From Prevotella sp. (GTDB lineage Bacteria > Bacteroidota > Bacteroidia > Bacteroidales > Bacteroidaceae), in contig JAFVHN010000053.1 of the NCBI GenBank assembly GCA_017474515.1, positions 62,001 to 126,000 on the forward strand: a DNA stretch of 64,000 nucleotides, in the 5' to 3' direction. The notes under the pieces are model-generated. The model was given only the letters and a program-made list of their open reading frames with translations. It searched no databases and had not been told where the DNA came from. This document shows positions 8,829-15,262 of the stretch, piece by piece (the first letter of the stretch is position 1; the number at the start of each line of letters is the position of its first letter). The position numbers and the translations under genes were made by a program.

Positions 8829-10043
8829 ATGGACGCGAAATCAAAGAAGAAGTCAAAAAAGAACACGGGAAAGACGGAGACGAAGGTCAACTGGCACCTC
8901 CTGTTGCCGGTATTGTGTGCCATCGGCGTGTTTGGCTATTGGTATTTTCTCAAGCCGTTCATGCTGCTGGTGCGCGAGCAGTCGCAGCTATTCCTATTCA
9001 CCCGCGATTATTTGCTGGAAAGGCTGGCGGTGCCCGGCGGACTGGCACAATACATCGGGGAGTTCTTGGTTCAGTTCTTCGCCTTGCCTTTATACGGCTC
9101 AATCATATATGCCTTGCTTTTCCTGCTGGCATGGTGGCTGTCGTGGCGGCTTCTGCGGAAAGTTCGTTTCGGCTTTCTCCTGTCTTTCATCGTTCCGCTC
9201 GTTCTTTTTTATCTTTCCACAAACATTTATGTTCCGCTGACACCCACAGTGGCCATTCTCTCAAGCATGGCCCTGCTAATGGTGCTTCCAAAGAAAAAGA
9301 ACGTGCGTCTGCCCCTGCTTTTCATCCTTATCCCAGTGGCCTACTGGTTGTTAGGTCCTGCCGTTGTCATCCTTCTCATTGGTGCAGGGCTGCGCTGGTC
9401 GCCGTTGGTGGCCGTGGTGCTGGCAGCCTGCATTGTTGGCAGTTCACGGCTCGTGCCCTACCCTTTGCGTCAGGTGGCTCTCGGCATCGACTACTATTGG
9501 CAAGAAAAACACCTCGGAACGGAAGAGGAAATGGAAATTGACATGCTGATGCGCATGAAAAATTGGAAACGGCTGGACAAGAGGGCAAGCGAAATGACAT
9601 CACCCAGCCTGGCTGTCCGCAGTGCCGGCGCCCTGGCACAATTCCAGTTACGTCAAATCGGCGAATATGAGCTGCAACAGGCCCTTGCCGTCACCAACAA
9701 AGCCCTGAACAGCCAGCCCTCGGCCTTCATTCTCAGTGAACTGTATATGTGTACGGGGCTTATCAACATGGCCGGACGGGCCGCCTTCGAGGGAATGGAG
9801 TCCGTGCCCAACTACAACAAGAGCGGACGTGCACTGCGCCGCCTGGTGGAAACCAATTTGATTAGTGGCCAGACCGACGTGGCACTGAAGTACCTTTCCA
9901 TCCTCGACCATACCCTTTTGCTGCGCTCGTGGAGCAAGAAGATGCGACCGCTGGCCGAGCATCCCGAACTAATTGACAGCCACCCCGTCTATGGTCCGCT
10001 GAAGAAAACACACAGCCAGGCCAAGGACGTATTCTTCTATTAA
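8829..10043 (+). CDS. Polytopic membrane protein, DUF6057-like
   Basis: I start this at ATG 8829 (MDAKSKKKSKK); an upstream in-frame TTG would overlap the promoter. The 404-residue protein has a lysine-rich cytoplasmic tail, a first membrane span (about 21-40), the segment FTRDYLLERLAVPGGLAQYIGEF, then several hydrophobic spans up to about residue 215. The rest (about 220-404) is soluble and helical, with repeat-like alpha-hairpins (ALAVTNKALNSQPSAFILSELYMC). The N-terminal pattern resembles DUF6057 proteins of Bacteroidetes, recalled from memory. It is 8 bp from the next gene, a haem-motif lipoprotein, so the two probably act together. No function is established. Confidence 0.8.
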   Translation: MDAKSKKKSKKNTGKTETKVNWHLLLPVLCAIGVFGYWYFLKPFMLLVREQSQLFLFTRDYLLERLAVPGGLAQYIGEFLVQFFALPLYGSIIYALLFLLAWWLSWRLLRKVRFGFLLSFIVPLVLFYLSTNIYVPLTPTVAILSSMALLMVLPKKKNVRLPLLFILIPVAYWLLGPAVVILLIGAGLRWSPLVAVVLAACIVGSSRLVPYPLRQVALGIDYYWQEKHLGTEEEMEIDMLMRMKNWKRLDKRASEMTSPSLAVRSAGALAQFQLRQIGEYELQQALAVTNKALNSQPSAFILSELYMCTGLINMAGRAAFEGMESVPNYNKSGRALRRLVETNLISGQTDVALKYLSILDHTLLLRSWSKKMRPLAEHPELIDSHPVYGPLKKTHSQAKDVFFY

Positions 10044-10051
10044 AACCCGTT

Positions 10052-11563
10052 ATGATTATGGACCATTCGTCTTGGCTGAAAAAAAACGCCCGCTACCTCT
10101 TCTCCTTCGTGCTGCTTGCCCTGTTCATTGCCTGTAGCCACCAGCCCGAGAATGTTTCAATGTGCGACCGCACGCCTGACATCTACCCCGACTATGTGGG
10201 CGTGACCATTCCCGTGGACATTGCGCCGCTGAACTTCTCGATGGCCGACGACAGCGTGAGCCACATTGACGTCACCGTGGAAGGCAACAAGGGCGGCCGC
10301 TTGCATGCCAACGGAACATTTGCCGACTTCGACATCAAGGAATGGCACGGGCTGATCCGCCAAAACCGTGGCGGAAAACTGACCGTTACCGTCTGTGCCG
10401 AGAAAAACGGCGAATGGACTCAATACCGCCCGTTTGACATTTTCGTCAGTACCGACAGTCTGGGCGAATGGGGCATCACCTACCGCCGCATTCCACCTTC
10501 ATATAACATCTACAGTCAGATGGGCCTTTACCAGCGCAATCTCAGCAACTTCGATGAGGAAGCCATGCTTGTCAACACCCAAGCGCCGGGAATGTGCATC
10601 AACTGCCACACCGCCAACCGAACCAATCCCGACCAGTTCGTGTTTCATGTGCGCGGCGGTCATGGTGCCACCGTCATCGGTCGCAACGGAGACATTGAAC
10701 TGCTCAAGGCACGCAACGACAGCCTCGGCGGGTCGATGGTCTATCCGAGCTGGCATCCCGGCGGACGGTTTTGCGCTTTTTCCACCAACAAGACGTCGCA
10801 GATGTTCCACACGGCCAACCCCAAACGCATCGAAGTGTACGACTCGTCGTCCGACGTTTTCGTTTATGACGCCGAGACGCACACCATTCTCAGCGACACA
10901 CTCATCATGAAAAAACTATGGGCCGAGAACACGCCGGCCTTCTCCCACGACGGCAAATGGCTCTATTTCATCACCGCCCGAAGGCAGGTATATCCCGACG
11001 ATTACGACAAAGAACGCTACAGCCTTTGCCGCGTGGCATTCGACGAGCAAACAGGAAAGTTAGGGCACGACGTTGACACGCTCATCCAAGCCGACACCTT
11101 GAAGAGCATCACCTGGCCCCGCCCCTCCTACGACGGGCGGTTCCTCATGTACACACAGGCCAACTACGGCTATTTCTCTGTTTGGCATCCTGAAAGCGAC
11201 CTTTGGCTGCTCGACCTGCAGACCATGGAAAGCCGCCGCATGGACGAAGTGAACAGCCCACGGGCCGAAAGCCTTCACAGCTGGAGCGCCAATAGCCGCT
11301 GGTTCCTGTTCACCAGCCGTCGCGACGATGGCCTCTACACTCGCATCTACTTTTCCACCGTCAATGCCGACGGAAAAGCCACCAAGCCTTTCATGCTTCC
11401 GCAACGCAACCCCAAAAAGTATTATCAGCAACTGCTTTATTCCTACAACACGCCCGATTTCACGTCAAAACCCGTAAAATATGATGCCCGCACAATGGGC
11501 AACCGCATTGAAAGCGACCAGCGCACGGGCACGAAAATGAAGGCCGGAGCCACCGGCGAATAA
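10052..11563 (+). CDS. Lipoprotein with TolB-like propeller repeats and a CxxCH motif
   Basis: This 503-residue exported protein has a lipobox (LLALFIACS, Cys28). An N-terminal beta-rich part is followed by the motif CINCHT (Cys182, Cys185, His186), a covalent c-type haem attachment signature. Downstream come PD40/TolB-type blades: SMVYPSWHPGGRFCAFSTNK, ENTPAFSHDGKWLYFITAR, SITWPRPSYDGRFLMYTQ and LHSWSANSRWFLFTSRR. It follows a membrane protein by 8 bp in the same transcript. Such proteins are sometimes labelled cytochrome c biogenesis in Bacteroidetes, but I know of no demonstrated role. The single haem motif next to a propeller suggests a periplasmic redox or sensing function; this is inference. 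An alternative ATG two codons later is equally possible. Confidence 0.85.
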   Translation: MIMDHSSWLKKNARYLFSFVLLALFIACSHQPENVSMCDRTPDIYPDYVGVTIPVDIAPLNFSMADDSVSHIDVTVEGNKGGRLHANGTFADFDIKEWHGLIRQNRGGKLTVTVCAEKNGEWTQYRPFDIFVSTDSLGEWGITYRRIPPSYNIYSQMGLYQRNLSNFDEEAMLVNTQAPGMCINCHTANRTNPDQFVFHVRGGHGATVIGRNGDIELLKARNDSLGGSMVYPSWHPGGRFCAFSTNKTSQMFHTANPKRIEVYDSSSDVFVYDAETHTILSDTLIMKKLWAENTPAFSHDGKWLYFITARRQVYPDDYDKERYSLCRVAFDEQTGKLGHDVDTLIQADTLKSITWPRPSYDGRFLMYTQANYGYFSVWHPESDLWLLDLQTMESRRMDEVNSPRAESLHSWSANSRWFLFTSRRDDGLYTRIYFSTVNADGKATKPFMLPQRNPKKYYQQLLYSYNTPDFTSKPVKYDARTMGNRIESDQRTGTKMKAGATGE

Positions 11564-11732
11564 GCTGTTCCGCAAAAGGCAAAAACAACAATTATAGAGG
11601 AAAAATAACACAGAAAAGCCGCTTTTCATGCCGTTCGTAACATGAACTTTGTTATTTGTAACACATTATTTTCTTTCCAATAGTTGAAAAATTAGTGTAA
11701 CATGCGGCAAACACAGGTTAAATTATTATGTG

Positions 11733-11740
11733 TAACTTTG
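11733..11740 (+). promoter_or_regulatory. -7-type promoter box within non-coding region
   Basis: TAACTTTG matches TAnnTTTG exactly, but no gene follows on this strand before the terminator at 11938. The -33 side is weak. Confidence 0.4.
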
Positions 11741-11746
11741 CATTGC

Positions 11747-11984
11747 AAAAATCGATATAGCATACAAGCCTTTAACAAACAATCCTCACGCTACATTCCT
11801 TGAGGAAGACAACGGGCAACTTATAAGCTTGGAGATTCCTCTCCGAAAGGAGAGACAAGAGATAATGATTTAGCAGTTAGATATACTTCTTGAGTTATTG
11901 TTAGTAAATAGTTTTTTTCATTTATTGAGTTAATTATGAAGTCAGGCTTCGTTGTGACGACGAGACCTGACTTCGTTCTTTTTT
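11747..11984 (+). ncRNA. Candidate small RNA, about 240 nt
   Basis: A promoter-like box at 11733-11740 and a rho-independent terminator at 11938-11984 bracket about 240 nt without a plausible frame. Inside, 11838-11853 forms a perfect 6-bp stem closed by GAAA (CTCTCCGAAAGGAGAG), and a smaller TTCC-TTGA-GGAA hairpin lies near 11796. I could not match it to 6S, SRP, tmRNA or RNase P RNA by eye. It could instead be the 3' end of the preceding operon. Confidence 0.35.
11938..11984 (+). terminator. Rho-independent terminator
   Basis: A perfect 9-bp stem (GAAGTCAGG with CCTGACTTC) around a 19-nt loop is followed by GTTCTTTTTT. Confidence 0.75.
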
Positions 11985-12003
11985 GTTGGGCAGACGTTCT
12001 GCC

Positions 12004-12053
12004 ATGACAAGCAAAGGGCGGAGCGCTGGTGTGCTCCGCCCTTTGCTTGTCAT
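12004..12053. terminator. Perfect 21-bp palindrome at the 3' end of the rhaM operon
   Basis: Arms 12004-12024 and 12033-12053 are exact reverse complements (starting ATGACAAGCAAAGGG) around the 8-nt loop GCTGGTGT. It sits 10 bp after the rhaM stop codon. Neither strand has a U tract directly after it, so it may stop or stabilise transcripts by structure alone. A 15-bp palindrome (GGCAGACGTTCTGCC) abuts it at 11989-12003. Confidence 0.6.
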
Positions 12054-12062
12054 AATGGAGGC

Positions 12063-12380
12063 TCAGTCGAGATGGAAGACCTCCTGGATGGGGATGGTGA
12101 CGGGGGAGTTGTCGGCGTTCACCTCCATGATGTCGGCCATCATGTCCCACCATTTCTGCGTGATGGGGTCCACGTCGGTGGTGTCCTGGCTGTTGCCTTC
12201 GCCTGCGCACTCCTGGTAGGCAAAAAGGATGTTGGTATCTTTGTCCCAGTAGATGCTGTAGTTGCCAACTCCCTGCTCCTTAATCATTTTTACCAGTTCG
12301 GGCCAGATGGCAGCGTGGCGTTTCTCATACTCTTTCTCACATCCTGGTTTCAGGAACATTTTAAAAGCAAATCTTTTCAT
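12063..12380 (-). CDS. rhaM: L-rhamnose mutarotase
   Basis: This 105-residue protein has the length and signature of RhaM, which interconverts the alpha and beta anomers of L-rhamnose in the cytoplasm. Visible family features are FKMFLKPGCEKEYEKRHAAI near the N-terminus with its conserved His, NYSIYWDKDTNILFAYQE, and the paired tryptophans of QKWWDMMADIM. It is the last gene of the operon with GH115, GH28 and a CE12-type esterase, which would release rhamnose-containing fragments of rhamnogalacturonan. No other rhamnose catabolic gene is in the window. Confidence 0.93.
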   Translation of the reverse strand: MKRFAFKMFLKPGCEKEYEKRHAAIWPELVKMIKEQGVGNYSIYWDKDTNILFAYQECAGEGNSQDTTDVDPITQKWWDMMADIMEVNADNSPVTIPIQEVFHLD

Positions 12381-12418
12381 TTTTCGATTGGATTTATAGG
12401 GTTAATAATCATTGGTTT

Positions 12419-13645
12419 TCAATTACCGTCGGGTTTTGTGACGTCGGCCCTGTTGGGCGAGAGGAACCATTCCAGATGGCCGAACTCGTCGGGTTGGGTG
12501 GGGTCAAAGTCTGTCCATCCGTTTTGCAGATGCTTCACCACGGGCAAGCCAATCTGCTTCATTCCCATGACCACCATTTTTGCAATTTCGTAGGCGCCAT
12601 AGGGGTTGAAATGAGTATTGTCGGCCAGCGGTTTGTCCTGTCCTGGGAAAGTGTTGGCAGGATAGTGCACCAACGCCTTCTTGCTGTCCTCAAATCCCAG
12701 TGTCTCAAAGAAATCCTTCGTCATGGCGTTGAGGTCGATGACGGGCACCTTTTCCCTGCTTGCCACCATTTTCATGGCATCGGGGAAATCGCCGTGGGTG
12801 TTCTCAATGCATGTTTGCGTTTCCTTGTCGAATGCCCTGCGTTGCGTGGGCGTGCAGAATATGATGTTCCCACCGGCCTCGCGCACCCTGTCGATAAAGA
12901 TTTTGAGGTTGTAGATGTAGTGGTACCACGGCCCGTCGCCCGGCCTGTGCTCCTTTTCGTCGTTATGTCCAAATTCGCACACCACATAGTCGCCGGGCCT
13001 CAGCATGGCAAGAATTTTGTCAAGGCGGTTGGAAGCGAGAAACGTCCGTGCGGTGAGCCCGCTTTCGGCATGGTTGGAAATGGCCACTTGGTCGTTGAAC
13101 CATCGCGTAATCATCTGCCCCCACGATGCCCAGGGGTCGCTGTCCTGGTCCACCACGGTTGAGTTTCCGCAAAGAAAGATTGTAGTGGCGGCGGTGTCGC
13201 GTTCTATTTTTATACGGCTCACAGCCGGCGACTTGCCGTTAAATTCCAGTGTCAGCAGGTCGTCCCAGTCGAGATACGCCTTTTCCCTTTCCTTGATTTT
13301 CACCACGCCCTCGCGCAGTTCAATGGACCGATTGTCCTTCGACGGTTCTTTGTAAAAATATTTCGGCGAGCGCTTGTTCACAATGAACGACACTTCCTGC
13401 ATTTTTCCTTTTTTGGTCTGCATGCCTTCCACGAAAAGTCGCCGACTTTCGGCCTTCACCACGGTATGTGCGGCGCGTTTTTTCGAGCCGAGAGTCAGTG
13501 TTACCCGATAGTTGCCGTCGGCGACGGGAACCGAGAAATAGAACGGCGTGTCCTGAGCCTTATTGAGCAAGGTGTCCACCACGGTCTGTGCATGAAGCGC
13601 GGCAGTCATCATCAGTGCTGCCGAGAGGCAAAAGAGTTTTTTCAT
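12419..13645 (-). CDS. Rhamnogalacturonan acetylesterase-like SGNH hydrolase (CE12 type)
   Basis: I start this at ATG 13645, which gives the signal peptide MKKLFCLSAALMMTAALHAQ; the frame extends further upstream but into a repeat array. Residues 21-150 form a beta-sandwich-like domain. The SGNH catalytic domain follows: GNST with nucleophile Ser162, NHAESG (about 191-196), EFGHND (224-229), and the C-terminal DNTH with Asp342 and His345. This order is that of CE12 enzymes, which remove acetyl groups from pectin or xylan. The enzyme is exported and lies 79 bp after the GH28 gene. The (TAAACTCC)-type array lies in that spacer. Confidence 0.9.
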   Translation of the reverse strand: MKKLFCLSAALMMTAALHAQTVVDTLLNKAQDTPFYFSVPVADGNYRVTLTLGSKKRAAHTVVKAESRRLFVEGMQTKKGKMQEVSFIVNKRSPKYFYKEPSKDNRSIELREGVVKIKEREKAYLDWDDLLTLEFNGKSPAVSRIKIERDTAATTIFLCGNSTVVDQDSDPWASWGQMITRWFNDQVAISNHAESGLTARTFLASNRLDKILAMLRPGDYVVCEFGHNDEKEHRPGDGPWYHYIYNLKIFIDRVREAGGNIIFCTPTQRRAFDKETQTCIENTHGDFPDAMKMVASREKVPVIDLNAMTKDFFETLGFEDSKKALVHYPANTFPGQDKPLADNTHFNPYGAYEIAKMVVMGMKQIGLPVVKHLQNGWTDFDPTQPDEFGHLEWFLSPNRADVTKPDGN

Positions 13646-13654
13646 ATTTGTTTT

Positions 13655-13692
13655 GAAGTTTAGGAGTTTAGGAGTTTGGGAGTTTAGACGAT
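13655..13692. repeat. Array of four 8-bp units before the CE12 gene
   Basis: The plus strand reads GAAGTTTA, GGAGTTTA, GGAGTTTG, GGAGTTTA, then GACGAT. The same layout, with T to C changes, occurs at 15143 and 32003. Confidence 0.85.
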
Positions 13693-13724
13693 GGTAGAAC
13701 AAGTGGGATGCTCCGCCGCCGCCA

Positions 13725-15131
13725 TTATTTATCGAGGTTTTTCACATCGTCGAACACCATGTCGGGCCGCTCGTCGGGCCGCATCAGTTCAAAGGTGACG
13801 TCGCGCAGCCGCAGTCCGTCCACATGTCGCGCAAAGAGCCCGTAGGCCGGTGTCGGCCCTGCCCACCGCGGTTCGGGATAATGGGTTGACTGCTCGCGAT
13901 AGGGCGTTTCCACCTTCTTCCCTCCCCCTCTAAATTGCAGTCGGATGTTGTTGAGCGAAATATTGCGCAGCGGGTGCCCTTCCATGCCGGTAATGATGAT
14001 TCCCGCCAACGAGTCGCAGTCGTCGGCCACCACGTTCATGATGCTGATGTCTCTTGCCGAACTCACCTCGGTGCGCTCTTTCGGTCCACGGTTTCGGCAT
14101 CCCGTAGTGATATAGATGGGATAATGGTGTACATGGCTCATTGAAATGTTCGACACGGTGATGTTCTCCATGCGTCCCTGGTCCACCACCTCGAAGGCCA
14201 GTCCCGAGCTCCACATGCAGGTGCAGTTTGAAATGGCGATGTTTCTATAGCCGCCGTTCGATTCCGTGCCCAGTTTGATGCGTCCGCACACCCAGTTCAC
14301 CTTTTCAGGAACGTATGTGCCGTCGAGGAACGTGCCCAGTTTATAGCCTGTCACGATGCAGTTGTTCACCAAGATGTGCTCACACAACACGGGCTTTTTC
14401 AGCGCATAGCTGCTTTTCAGCACGATGGCGTCGTCGTTGGGCGTGTTCACCTTACAGTTGCTCACGGTGAGATACTTGCAGCAGTCGATGTCTATTCCGT
14501 CGCGGTTGGTGTCAATCAGCACGTTGTCGATGGTTCCTATCTCGCAGCCCGTCACGATGATGGCGAAGTGGCCGCCGCGGAAGATGGTGACGTCGCGTAT
14601 CAGGATGTTCCGGCACAATTTCAACGCGATGGCCTTGTCGCCGGTGCCGATGCTTCCGCCCTGCACGTTTCCAGCCGTCTCGGTGTCTTTCTTTGTGAGT
14701 CCCTCGCCGTCGATGGTTCCCCTGCCGGTAATGCTGATGTCGTGCTGACCTTCAGCCCAGATGAGCGAATTATGAAAATAGGTGTGCCCGCCGTCCTGAT
14801 ATTCGGGCCCGCCGAACACCTCGCTGGGGTCATAGGCTTTCATGCTTGCCGGTGCCGCCAGAATGGTGGCACCGCTTGCAAGATGCAGGTCCACACGGCT
14901 TTTCAGCCGTATGCTTCCGCAGAGATAAGTGCCCGGAGTGAGCACCACCTGCCCCCCTCCCCTGCTGCTACAAGCTTCAATGGCGCGGTTGATGGCCTCG
15001 TGGTCGAGCGTTTTCCCGTCGCCGACGGCCCCGTAGTCGCGAACGTTGTAAATCTGTTGGCCAAAAGCTGCCATGGCCAACACAAGAGCGCATGTTGTAA
15101 GGAAAAGACGTTGTTTCATTGTTTTATTCAA
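13725..15131 (-). CDS. Glycoside hydrolase family 28 (polygalacturonase-like)
   Basis: This 468-residue exported beta-helix enzyme has a signal peptide ending near AAFGQQ and the pectate-type opening YNVRDYGAVGDGKTLDHEA. GH28 landmarks are NRDGID (209-214, standing for the usual NTD block), DD at 233-234 (PNDDAIVLKSS) and RIK at 284-286. The canonical GHG block is not present; YKLGTFLDGT occupies that place, as in some divergent or exo-acting members. It is expected to hydrolyse polygalacturonan or rhamnogalacturonan backbone linkages in the periplasm. It is the second gene in the GH115-led operon, 125 bp after GH115, with repeat arrays filling the gap. Confidence 0.9.
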   Translation of the reverse strand: MNKTMKQRLFLTTCALVLAMAAFGQQIYNVRDYGAVGDGKTLDHEAINRAIEACSSRGGGQVVLTPGTYLCGSIRLKSRVDLHLASGATILAAPASMKAYDPSEVFGGPEYQDGGHTYFHNSLIWAEGQHDISITGRGTIDGEGLTKKDTETAGNVQGGSIGTGDKAIALKLCRNILIRDVTIFRGGHFAIIVTGCEIGTIDNVLIDTNRDGIDIDCCKYLTVSNCKVNTPNDDAIVLKSSYALKKPVLCEHILVNNCIVTGYKLGTFLDGTYVPEKVNWVCGRIKLGTESNGGYRNIAISNCTCMWSSGLAFEVVDQGRMENITVSNISMSHVHHYPIYITTGCRNRGPKERTEVSSARDISIMNVVADDCDSLAGIIITGMEGHPLRNISLNNIRLQFRGGGKKVETPYREQSTHYPEPRWAGPTPAYGLFARHVDGLRLRDVTFELMRPDERPDMVFDDVKNLDK

Positions 15132-15142
15132 TTGTTTTTTGG

Positions 15143-15180
15143 GGAGTTCAGGAGTTCAGGAGTTCGGGAGTTCAGACGAT
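15143..15180. repeat. Array of four 8-bp units before the GH28 gene
   Basis: The plus strand reads GGAGTTCA, GGAGTTCA, GGAGTTCG, GGAGTTCA, then GACGAT. As in the copy at 13655, the third unit ends in G. Confidence 0.85.
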
Positions 15181-15262
15181 AGTTCATACATTTTATTATC
15201 TTCAAAACACCTTTAATAGACGATAGTTCATACATTTTATTATCTTCAAAACACCTTTAATA
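15175..15262. repeat. Perfect 44-bp tandem duplication
   Basis: 15175-15218 and 15219-15262 are identical (each starting GACGATAGTTCATACATTTT). The second copy covers the last codon and the stop codon of GH115, so the duplication arose at the 3' end of that gene. Confidence 0.95.

Larger units (their letters stand above)
11564..12062. other. Non-coding region with candidate RNA and palindromes
   Basis: This 499-bp stretch separates a plus-strand operon from the 3' end of a minus-strand operon. It carries a -7-type promoter box, a GAAA-tetraloop hairpin, a terminator and two palindromes, annotated separately. No open frame of note is present. Confidence 0.7.

Noticed and set aside
11747-11984. 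6S RNA assignment for the candidate small RNA
   Set aside because: I could not fold it into the long hairpin with a central bubble that defines 6S RNA.
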